From positions 1 through 5,287 of the forward strand of contig DAOVSY010000226.1 in the NCBI GenBank assembly GCA_030633365.1: a stretch of DNA of 5,287 bases, given 5' to 3'. Of the stretch, positions 1 to 5,287 are shown one piece after another. The position numbers and the translations under genes are program-made. The notes under the pieces were generated by a model. It ran no database searches, was not told where the DNA came from, and saw only the letters and a list, made by a program, of their open reading frames with translations. Numbering within the stretch: the stretch's first letter is position 1; each line of letters opens with the position of its first letter. The stretch comes from Spirochaetaceae bacterium. GTDB taxonomy: Bacteria > Spirochaetota > Spirochaetia > B11-G9.

Positions 1-515
1 AGGATTCCATGGATGTACTTCGTCTTTTTAATGAAGATGCTGGTAAAGCATATCTAAAAGCTAAAGGCTTAAGTTCAGAAGCAATTGATAAACTTGCACT
101 TCTTGGTATTTCCGGTATAGCAAATGTTCAGTCTGCCATTAAAATGGCTAAATACTACGAAATGGATGACCAGGATGTAGTAGTTACAGTTCTTACAGAC
201 TCTGAAGAGATGTATACATCCAGACTTGAAGAAATGAACGAAGCAAACGGTAAGTTTACTTCTGAAAATGCAGCAGCTGTTTATGCAAGAAGCTTAATGG
301 GTATTGGTATTGATAATGCTCTTGAACTTTCTTACTACGACAGACTAAGAGTACATAACTTAAAGTACTACACATGGGTTGAACAGCAGGGTAAAACCTA
401 CGAAGAGATCAATGCTCAGTGGTATGATAAAAACTACTGGACTGATATTCAGGCAATGACAGATAAGATTGATGCTTTGATTGAAGATTTTAATAAAGAT
501 GTTGGTATTCTTTAG
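1..515 (+). CDS. PLP-dependent cysteine-synthase-like protein (beta-subunit family), C-terminal part, 5' truncated
   Basis: This is the C-terminal 170 or so residues of a fold-type II pyridoxal-phosphate enzyme of the cysteine synthase superfamily, often annotated 'pyridoxal-5-phosphate-dependent protein subunit beta'. The reading frame is open to the left edge (first full codon at base 3), so the ATG at base 9 is almost certainly an internal methionine. The segment LLGISGIANVQSAIKMAKYY followed by DVVVTVLTDS matches the glycine-rich phosphate-binding turn and the following helix and strand near the end of the catalytic fold. The tail with HNLKYYTWVEQQGKTYEEI and NAQWYDKNYW is a signature I recall for this subfamily. 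The PLP-binding lysine lies upstream, outside the window. The gene ends with TAG and is followed 22 bases later by a strong terminator, so it is the last gene of its transcript. The true substrate is uncertain: members are called cysteine synthases, but many are uncharacterised. The family call is firm and the reaction is not. Confidence 0.85.
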   Translation, partial: DSMDVLRLFNEDAGKAYLKAKGLSSEAIDKLALLGISGIANVQSAIKMAKYYEMDDQDVVVTVLTDSEEMYTSRLEEMNEANGKFTSENAAAVYARSLMGIGIDNALELSYYDRLRVHNLKYYTWVEQQGKTYEEINAQWYDKNYWTDIQAMTDKIDALIEDFNKDVGIL

Positions 516-537
516 ATTTAATTAAATAGATAATATT

Positions 538-584
538 GCGCCGTAGAGACGCCCAATTTGGGCGTCTTTACGGCGCGTTTTTTT
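538..584 (+). terminator. Strong rho-independent terminator
   Basis: The left arm at 538-554 pairs with the right arm at 560-576 over 17 positions, with a single G-U wobble (G546 with T568) and no mismatch. The loop is AATTT (555-559). After one G at 577 comes a run of seven T (578-584). No T-run lies on the other side, so it works for plus-strand transcripts only. It ends the PLP-enzyme transcript. Its T-run directly abuts the thrC ribosome-binding site. Confidence 0.95.
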
Positions 585-590
585 AGGAGA
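585..590 (+). promoter_or_regulatory. Shine-Dalgarno site of thrC
   Basis: AGGAGA lies five bases before the thrC ATG at 596, a near-ideal ribosome-binding site that fixes this start. It begins at the first base after the T-run of the preceding terminator, so no separate promoter can lie between the terminator and this site. Confidence 0.9.
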
Positions 591-595
591 AATAA

Positions 596-1813
596 ATGGA
601 ATTTAAATACGAATGCAGTGACTGTGGAAAAGAATATCCTTCTGATAAAATAATATACAGATGTCCTGTCTGTTCAGCTTCCAATGAAGATGGAAAGATG
701 CAGAAAGGAAATCTTATTACAAAGATAGACAGTAAACATCTTAAATCTTTAAAAGCAAAAGATTCTGTTCTACCAGGAGATTTTCTTCCGTATGAAATTC
801 CAAATGAATCAACATTTCCTGTAGGAAACACTCCACTTTATTCTCCTTTAAGATTGATTAAAAAAACAGGTTTTAAAAACCTCCAAATAAAAAATGACGG
901 TGCTAATCCGTCAGGTTCCTTTAAAGACAGAGCTTCCCAGCTTGTAGCAGCTCAGGCCCTTCATTTTGGTGAAAAAACAATTGCTCTTGCTTCTACAGGT
1001 AATGCAGGATCTGCCATGGCATGCGCCGGTGCTGCCTATGGCCTTGATATTGTTTTATTTGTCCCGGAATCTGCACCTAAGGCAAAATTACTGCAATCAG
1101 CTTTGTATGGTGCAAAAGTTGTTCCTATAAAAGACAACTACGATGCAGCTTTTTCTCTTTCTATTGCATATACAGAAAAATATGGTGGTATTAACAGAAA
1201 TACTGCATACAATCCTATGACTGTAGAAGGTAAAAAAACTATTTCCATCGAACTATTTAATCAGATGGGGAAAAAAGCTCCTGATGCTGTCTATGTTCCA
1301 GTTGGAGATGGTGTAATATATTCCGGTGTTTTTAAGGGATTTTACGATCTGAAAGAAGCAGGCCTTATTGATAAATTACCCAAAATTATCTGTGCTCAAT
1401 CTGAAAAAAGCAATGCTATAAGTAAGGCATGGGAAAAAGGTGAACTTAATACTATTCCGGAAGCAACAACAAGAGCCGATTCTATTTCTGTTGCAAGTCC
1501 TGCTAATGGAAGAATGGCTGTACGTTACATAAACGAATCTGATGCATGGGCAACAGAAGTAACAGACGAAGCTATTCTTGCTGCACAGCTGGAACTGGGC
1601 AGAGAAGCAGGAATTTTTGCAGAACCCGCAGCTGCCTGTGCCTGGGCTGCTTTTAAAAAGGATGCGGGTGAAGGAAAGATAGACAAAGATGCGGAAGTTG
1701 TTGTTCTTTTAACAGGAATTGGGTTTAAAGACATGGCTTCGATTGAAGATGCTGTTTCTGTTCCTGAATCTATTGAACCTACTGTTGAGGCTTTAGGGAA
1801 GATTTTCGGGTAA
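596..1813 (+). CDS. thrC: Threonine synthase (PLP-dependent) with N-terminal zinc-ribbon
   Basis: Threonine synthase converts O-phospho-L-homoserine and water to L-threonine and phosphate in the cytoplasm, the last step of threonine synthesis. The 405 residues suit the compact bacterial/archaeal type. A zinc-ribbon-like N-terminus carries C7-x2-C10 and C23-x2-C26. The motif NPSGSFKDRAS holds the expected PLP Schiff-base lysine K110 (bases 923-925). STGNAGSA at 133-140 contacts the cofactor in this family. VPVGDG at 234-239 is the usual phosphate-binding glycine loop, and EPAAACAWAA (343-352) and LLTGIGFKD (371-379) are typical C-terminal blocks. The start is set by AGGAGA five bases upstream. 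No threonine-pathway partner (thrB, hom, lysC) is visible here. How it is transcribed is unclear because a strong terminator sits directly before it. Related fold-type II enzymes such as threonine dehydratase are less likely given the length and motif set. Confidence 0.93.
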   Translation: MEFKYECSDCGKEYPSDKIIYRCPVCSASNEDGKMQKGNLITKIDSKHLKSLKAKDSVLPGDFLPYEIPNESTFPVGNTPLYSPLRLIKKTGFKNLQIKNDGANPSGSFKDRASQLVAAQALHFGEKTIALASTGNAGSAMACAGAAYGLDIVLFVPESAPKAKLLQSALYGAKVVPIKDNYDAAFSLSIAYTEKYGGINRNTAYNPMTVEGKKTISIELFNQMGKKAPDAVYVPVGDGVIYSGVFKGFYDLKEAGLIDKLPKIICAQSEKSNAISKAWEKGELNTIPEATTRADSISVASPANGRMAVRYINESDAWATEVTDEAILAAQLELGREAGIFAEPAAACAWAAFKKDAGEGKIDKDAEVVVLLTGIGFKDMASIEDAVSVPESIEPTVEALGKIFG

Positions 1814-1818
1814 AATCC

Positions 1819-1847
1819 TTGAATTTACCTCCCCCATAATTTAAGAT
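1819..1847 (+). promoter_or_regulatory. Candidate promoter for the 104-residue protein
   Basis: TTGAAT (1819-1824) and TAAGAT (1842-1847) are separated by 17 bases and each match the sigma-70-type consensus at four of six positions. Transcription would start about at 1854, which is the A of the next gene's ATG. The match is weak, and AT-rich DNA yields such hits by chance. Confidence 0.3.
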
Positions 1848-1853
1848 TACACC

Positions 1854-2168
1854 ATGAGTATAAAACAAACAGGTGAATTACAAATTATTACTGATCAATC
1901 TTTTACTGAACAGATGCTGGTTATTAACCCCAACGATGGTTTTGATTTGGGATTGATGATGACCGAAGCAACAGTGGAACTGGAGTATAACTTCAACCAG
2001 GAAACAACTGAGTCTATTACAGCCCAGGTAATACAAAAAAATGGATGCAGACTGGGGACATTGGAACTTGGAAACAAATCTGCTTCAAGGCTGAATGGAA
2101 ATACCAAAGTAAGGTTAACAATTGAAGAACAGGATGGAAATCCAAAGCTTATAATTGGACCCTTATAA
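1854..2168 (+). CDS. Small protein of unknown function (104 residues)
   Basis: I do not recognise this protein. It has no signal peptide, no membrane segment and one cysteine (C65). It is rich in Thr, Asn, Gln and Glu, and shows alternating stretches such as ATVELEYNF, ITAQVIQ and KVRLTIEE that suggest a mostly beta-strand fold. It ends in KLIIGPL. The start is the first ATG after an in-frame TAA at 1842-1844. No Shine-Dalgarno sequence precedes it, so translation may be leaderless, coupled to thrC, or start at the ATG at 1914. It lies 40 bases after thrC and 41 before the TPR gene, on the same strand. An antisense open frame over almost the same bases shows no family motif. Coding on the plus strand is supported by length, codon style and tight spacing, but not by homology. 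Confidence 0.65.
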   Translation: MSIKQTGELQIITDQSFTEQMLVINPNDGFDLGLMMTEATVELEYNFNQETTESITAQVIQKNGCRLGTLELGNKSASRLNGNTKVRLTIEEQDGNPKLIIGPL

Positions 2169-2173
2169 ATAAA

Positions 2174-2202
2174 TTGCAGATTCATCAAAAAGAATGTATA
2201 TT
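2174..2202 (+). promoter_or_regulatory. Candidate promoter for the TPR gene
   Basis: TTGCAG (2174-2179) and TATATT (2197-2202) are 17 bases apart. The -10 element matches consensus at five of six positions and the -35 at three of six. Predicted initiation falls at about 2209, next to the ATG at 2210. Overlapping alternatives (TATTAT at 2199, TATATT at 2202) exist in the same AT-rich run, so the exact element is uncertain. Confidence 0.35.
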
Positions 2203-2209
2203 ATATTAG

Positions 2210-2788
2210 ATGCAATATTTAACTGAGCAAATAAATAAGGTAGATGAACTTCTGGTCAATGGAGATTATACAGAAGCTGTTGAACTTCTGGAAAAAATTC
2301 TCTGTGATGAACCGGACAATAAAGAAGCAGTATGGCGTATTGGAATTGCATTCACAGAGTTAAATGAACAGGAAAAAGCTCTAAAGGCTTTGGATTACTT
2401 TTTTGAATTTGATAAAAATCATCCCGAAGCTATTGAAGCTTATGGATGTTCCCATTTTAAGCTGGGAAACTATGGTCTTGCAAAAAAATATCTTGAAAAA
2501 GCCGCAGATTTAAACCCAACAAGTTCTTCAATAGCAAGAAACCTGGGTGTAACATATAATCAGTTGGGTGAATTTAAAAAAAGTTATGAAACTATGGCGA
2601 AGTCCTATGAGCTTAATCCATGGGATTACAGAACTATTTATGCCCTTGCCTCAGCACATATTTTTTATAAACGTTATTCAGAAGCAGAAGAGTTACTTAA
2701 AGAGATGCTTCAGATGGATATTCCAGGGGATTTTAAACGTCTTGCACTTGAAGGAAGAAAGAAGATTGAATCAAAATTAGGTAAATAG
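2210..2788 (+). CDS. Tetratricopeptide-repeat (TPR) protein, soluble
   Basis: The 192-residue protein is built almost entirely of about five TPR helix pairs, at roughly residues 5-35, 38-70, 72-104, 106-137 and 140-171. They carry the usual TPR pattern of small residues and aromatics, for example NGDYTEAVELLEKIL, KLGNYGLAKKYLEKAADLNP and LGEFKKSYETMAKSYELNP. TPR arrays bind other proteins; no catalytic motif is present. No signal peptide or membrane segment is seen, so it is probably cytoplasmic. An in-frame TAG (2207-2209) directly precedes the ATG, so no upstream start is possible. There is no Shine-Dalgarno sequence at a usable distance. The adenylate cyclase gene follows 37 bases later, so the two may be co-transcribed, and an adaptor role in the same signalling route is possible but inferred only from position. 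Confidence 0.9.
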   Translation: MQYLTEQINKVDELLVNGDYTEAVELLEKILCDEPDNKEAVWRIGIAFTELNEQEKALKALDYFFEFDKNHPEAIEAYGCSHFKLGNYGLAKKYLEKAADLNPTSSSIARNLGVTYNQLGEFKKSYETMAKSYELNPWDYRTIYALASAHIFYKRYSEAEELLKEMLQMDIPGDFKRLALEGRKKIESKLGK

Positions 2789-2813
2789 TACATATTCTAA
2801 ATAGATGCTTATT

Positions 2814-2818
2814 GAGGA
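2814..2818 (+). promoter_or_regulatory. Shine-Dalgarno site that decides the cyclase start
   Basis: GAGGA lies seven bases before the ATG at 2826. The alternative in-frame ATG at 2805 has only AT-rich sequence and a TAG directly before it, with no ribosome-binding site. This favours 2826 as the start. Confidence 0.7.
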
Positions 2819-2825
2819 TATCAAC

Positions 2826-4358
2826 ATGAAACTGCCTTCACCAATAAATTTTTTAGCTTTATTCTTTTTCAAAAACACTCCTGTATCTGTTTATAAAAAC
2901 GAAACTCTGAACATCCAGAAAAAAGCATCTATTCTGCTTAATGTTACATTCTTTATCTTTATTATTACAACAATATTTGTAATTTTGATGTTTGTGACTG
3001 GAGCCATTGTAGTTAGTATTATTGCAGGAGGGGTTTTAGTATTCTGTGTTGTTGTTTTCTCACTTATAATGAAAGGAAAATACAAACTTGCTGCTAATAT
3101 ATTTCTTGCAATGCTGTTTATTTCTTTTTTTTCTGCTATAAAATTTGATCAATATATAAATGATTACGAAACCTATGTATTTGCTACTTTAGGACTTGTT
3201 CTAATGCTGTTAAGCAGCCTGGTAGGTTATGCAGATTTTCAAATGATCTTAGTAACAATAATGAATACCCTTGCAATACTTGCTCTATATTTTCTAGATA
3301 TCCTTCCCCAATCAGGAGGGATTGTAACTGTTTTACATGTTCAAAACCTGGTGACTTCAGAAATAATGCTGATTATTGGAAGTATGGCAGCCAGAAAACT
3401 AATAAAACTCCAACAGCATCTATTGGAGACTGTTATTAAGGAAAAAGATAAACTTGATCGAATGCTCAAAATTACTGAAGTTTATACAAAAAAATCACTT
3501 ATAGATATAATATCCAATGGAGGAGATCCTACAGAATTTACTCCTGCAGGCAGGAATTTTGCTGTTCTTTTTTCAGATATACGGGGGTTTACAGCAATGT
3601 CAGAGCCTATGGCAGCAGTAGATACTATTCGTTTTCTAAACTCTTATTTTAATAGAATGAATGTAGTTATCCAGCAGAACAACGGGGAAATTGATAAACT
3701 AATTGGTGACTGTATTATGGCAAGTTTTGAAATAAGCAGTGATGCAGTTGTTTCTGCCTACAACATGAGATATGCCCTTCAAAAATATAACAAAGAGAGA
3801 ATTGCCTACGGCCAGAAAGCAATACATACCGGTATAGGAATTTGTTATGGTGATGTTGTTATTGGGAATATTGGATCTGAAAGTAAAATGGATTATACAA
3901 TAATTGGTGATGTTGTTAATGCTTCATCAAGACTGGAATCTCTGACAAAATACTATAATGTAGATATTATACTTTCTAAAGTAGTTAGAAAGGGGAATTT
4001 AAAAGATGAAGATTCAAGATTACTGGACATTGTAAGACTAAAAGGGAAAAAAGAACCTATTCATATATATGAAGCATATGGGCATGAACCAACTGAAGTA
4101 AAAGATATGAAAAACTCTAATAATAAGAAAATTAACGAAGCCCATGAGCTTTACAGGAACGGTAGTTTTAAAGAAGCAGGTAATATTTATTCAGAACTTA
4201 TAAGTGAGATTGGCAGCCATAAATATTTTAATAATAAATGTGCAGATCCTGCACTCAATTTTTTTGAACAGAGATCTGCCTCATTGTATAAGGCTAAAAA
4301 ATCTGGATTTATGGATATGGATGCCTGGGATGGTATTTATAGTTTTGACAGCAAGTAG
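2826..4358 (+). CDS. Membrane-bound class III adenylate cyclase with TPR-like tail
   Basis: The predicted enzyme makes cAMP from ATP at the inner membrane. Numbering is from the ATG at 2826 (510 residues). An N-terminal region has about six hydrophobic segments (near 36-57, 59-82, 86-106, 115-134, 138-160 and 166-187). A charged helical linker (about 188-228) leads to a class III catalytic domain (about 240-420). FSDIRGFT holds the first metal aspartate D251, and KLIGDCIMASF holds K291 (adenine-selecting position) and the second metal aspartate D295. DYTIIGDVVNASSR holds T358 at the second purine-selecting position, plus the transition-state pair N365 and R369. Lys with Thr is the class IIIb pattern, which points to ATP rather than GTP. 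All catalytic positions are present, so it should be active as a dimer. Residues about 434-460 resemble a TPR helix pair, and the protein ends WDGIYSFDSK, like other bacterial cyclases. A longer form from 2805 (517 residues) is possible but lacks a ribosome-binding site. What the membrane part senses is unknown. Confidence 0.92.
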   Translation: MKLPSPINFLALFFFKNTPVSVYKNETLNIQKKASILLNVTFFIFIITTIFVILMFVTGAIVVSIIAGGVLVFCVVVFSLIMKGKYKLAANIFLAMLFISFFSAIKFDQYINDYETYVFATLGLVLMLLSSLVGYADFQMILVTIMNTLAILALYFLDILPQSGGIVTVLHVQNLVTSEIMLIIGSMAARKLIKLQQHLLETVIKEKDKLDRMLKITEVYTKKSLIDIISNGGDPTEFTPAGRNFAVLFSDIRGFTAMSEPMAAVDTIRFLNSYFNRMNVVIQQNNGEIDKLIGDCIMASFEISSDAVVSAYNMRYALQKYNKERIAYGQKAIHTGIGICYGDVVIGNIGSESKMDYTIIGDVVNASSRLESLTKYYNVDIILSKVVRKGNLKDEDSRLLDIVRLKGKKEPIHIYEAYGHEPTEVKDMKNSNNKKINEAHELYRNGSFKEAGNIYSELISEIGSHKYFNNKCADPALNFFEQRSASLYKAKKSGFMDMDAWDGIYSFDSK

Positions 4359-4405
4359 GGACAGTCACGCAGGAACCCTCTGGGGACCCCAGGTGAATGT
4401 CCTTA
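4356..4405. repeat. GC-rich imperfect palindrome, REP/MITE-like candidate
   Basis: Arms at 4356-4368 and 4393-4405 pair over 13 positions with 11 Watson-Crick pairs, one G-U (4358 with 4403) and one mismatch (4364 with 4397). Inside lies a second palindrome, CTGGGGACCCCAG (4380-4392). The segment 4359-4402 is about 64% GC (28 of 44 by hand count), far above its surroundings. The foot of the stem includes the cyclase stop codon. The GGGACA...TGTCC style recalls short palindromes associated with REP-type tyrosine transposases in other bacteria; that link is from memory. No T-run follows, so it is not a canonical terminator, though it could block RNA decay or read-through between the two convergent genes. 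Only one copy is in this window. Confidence 0.55.
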
Positions 4406-4436
4406 CAACAACAATGGTATATTCTCTAAATAATAT

Positions 4437-5287
4437 TTAGATTTTATCCGGATCCGGACCATTTAAATAGTCCATTACAGCTAAAGCAGCAATTGTGCCA
4501 TCACTGACAGCAGTTGTTATTTGTCTGAACTTTTTTTGTCTGACATCTCCAGCAGCAAAAACACCCTGCTTGCTGGTAGCCATGTCTTGATCAGTAATAA
4601 TTTCTTTTCTTTCACTTAAAGAAACACATTCTTTAAAAACATCAGAACCTGGAACGTAGCCTATAAAAATAAAAGCACCTGTAACATCAAGTTTTGTAAT
4701 GCTGTTATCCTTTAAACTGCGGACATTTACACCTGAAAGACTCTCTTTCCCGGTAAATTCTTCTATTTCTGATTCCATTAAAAACTTGACTTTGGGATTT
4801 TCCTGTGCTTCTTTGATTGCATGAGCATAACCCTGAAAATGATCAAACTGATGTATTATAGTTACAGTTTTTGCAAACTTTGTTAAAGACACAGCTTCTT
4901 CAAGAGCAGAATTCCCACCACCAACTACTACAATATCCTCATCTGTAAAGAAATCACCATCGCAGGTAGCACAGTAAGATATACCTAAGCCCTGAAATAG
5001 TTTTTCTGATTCAAGACCAAGCTTTCTGGGTTGTCCACCAACAGCAATTATTATAGCTTTTGCTCTATATTCACCGGATTTTGTTGTGACAAACTTATCC
5101 TTTCCTTCAAAATTGAAGCTTAAAAGTTTGTCATTGGCTAGTACTTCACATCCAAACTCTATTGCCTGTTTCTTCATATCAGAGGCAAGTTTATAACCTG
5201 ATAATTCAGGGAGACCTGGATAATTTGCAACAGCATGAGTTAATACAACCTGACCGCCAACCATTCCCTGATCCAGAATAAGAACAG
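4437..5287 (-). CDS. trxB: Thioredoxin-reductase-like FAD protein, N-terminus beyond window
   Basis: This flavoprotein disulfide reductase would reduce thioredoxin or a similar partner. The frame stays open to the right edge: codons VLILDQG precede the first visible methionine (5262-5264), and the family motif GMxGGQ...ANYPG spans that point, so the real start and the FAD-binding GxGxxG lie outside, roughly 30 residues away. Counting from that methionine, the redox-active motif is CATCD at 98-102 (bases 4962-4973 cover both cysteines). The second nucleotide-binding motif is VVGGGNSALEEA at 113-124. The C-terminal FAD block is GVFAAGDVRQKKFRQIT (about 234-250), ending GTIAALAVMDYL. At 138-144, where NADPH-using enzymes have HRRxxxR, this protein has HQFDHFQ, so the arginines that hold the NADPH 2'-phosphate are missing. 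It may use NADH or another donor. The gene converges on the cyclase with a 78-base gap and has no obvious terminator of its own. Confidence 0.9.
   Translation of the reverse strand, partial: VLILDQGMVGGQVVLTHAVANYPGLPELSGYKLASDMKKQAIEFGCEVLANDKLLSFNFEGKDKFVTTKSGEYRAKAIIIAVGGQPRKLGLESEKLFQGLGISYCATCDGDFFTDEDIVVVGGGNSALEEAVSLTKFAKTVTIIHQFDHFQGYAHAIKEAQENPKVKFLMESEIEEFTGKESLSGVNVRSLKDNSITKLDVTGAFIFIGYVPGSDVFKECVSLSERKEIITDQDMATSKQGVFAAGDVRQKKFRQITTAVSDGTIAALAVMDYLNGPDPDKI

Noticed and set aside
9..11. ATG at base 9 as the true start of the first gene
   Set aside because: The frame is open to the left edge, no ribosome-binding site is visible, and the protein begins in the middle of a known catalytic fold, so this methionine is internal.
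583..831. Antisense open frame of 82 codons over the thrC start
   Set aside because: It lies wholly opposite the thrC ribosome-binding site and coding start, shows no family motif, and is best read as a shadow of thrC.
1525..1734. Antisense open frame of 69 codons inside thrC
   Set aside because: Ala/Ser-rich, low-complexity translation opposite conserved threonine synthase motifs; a shadow of the real gene.
1895..2188. Antisense open frame of 97 codons opposite the 104-residue protein
   Set aside because: Similar length to the plus-strand frame, so it was considered. It has no recognisable motif, is Ser/Pro/Phe-rich as antisense frames often are, and runs against the direction of all its neighbours.
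2568..2780. Plus-strand open frame of 70 codons within the TPR gene
   Set aside because: Out of frame with a clear TPR protein and without any motif.
2891..3085. Antisense open frame of 64 codons opposite the cyclase membrane region
   Set aside because: The antisense of hydrophobic codons gives a Thr/Ile/Lys-rich translation with no family features.
4403..4436. Possible terminator in the AT-rich convergent gap
   Set aside because: Only a weak ATATT/AATAT pairing with an eight-base loop and no T-run on either strand; not enough to call a terminator.
4204..4440. Plus-strand open frame of 78 codons running past the cyclase end
   Set aside because: Mostly out of frame within the cyclase tail; its last part merely reads through the GC-rich palindrome and intergenic DNA.
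4447..4458. Perfect 12-base palindrome TCCGGATCCGGA near the trxB stop
   Set aside because: It is coding sequence, produced by a repeated CCGGAT giving Pro-Asp-Pro-Asp, with no T-run for a terminator and no sign of an operator.

Overview
The window is 5,287 bases of AT-rich bacterial DNA (rough impression, about 35-38% GC). It fits a Treponema-like or related anaerobic spirochaete: low-GC codon usage, a membrane class III adenylate cyclase ending in a WDG(I/V)-type tail, and a PLP-enzyme family common in anaerobes. This taxonomic placement is inferred from protein style and is not proven.

Layout, left to right: (1) the 3' part of a plus-strand gene for a PLP-dependent, cysteine-synthase-like enzyme, truncated by the window edge, followed by a very strong intrinsic terminator at 538-584. 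(2) Threonine synthase (thrC, 596-1813), whose Shine-Dalgarno sequence starts at the base after the terminator's T-run. (3) A 104-residue protein I do not recognise (1854-2168). (4) A soluble, all-TPR protein (2210-2788). (5) A six-pass membrane class III adenylate cyclase with a TPR-like C-terminal tail (best start 2826, stop 4358). (6) A 78-base convergent gap that holds a GC-rich imperfect palindrome touching the cyclase stop codon. (7) On the minus strand, a thioredoxin-reductase-like flavoprotein (trxB family), whose N-terminus lies beyond the right edge.

How the genes relate: the first two are both fold-type II PLP enzymes of amino-acid metabolism, but the terminator separates them. The unknown protein, TPR protein and cyclase run in the same direction with gaps of 37-41 bases and may be co-transcribed. 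The TPR protein next to a cyclase with its own TPR-like tail suggests a shared cAMP signalling role, but only proximity supports this. The unknown protein and the TPR protein both lack a Shine-Dalgarno sequence and have promoter-like elements placed so that transcripts could begin at or next to the ATG. The trxB-like gene converges on this cluster and is an independent unit.

I found no tRNA, rRNA, CRISPR array, transposase gene or riboswitch. Nothing here is a clear, undescribed multi-gene system. The points most worth checking are the terminator fused to the thrC ribosome-binding site, the GC-rich palindrome at the cyclase stop, and the loss of the NADPH-binding arginines in the thioredoxin reductase.
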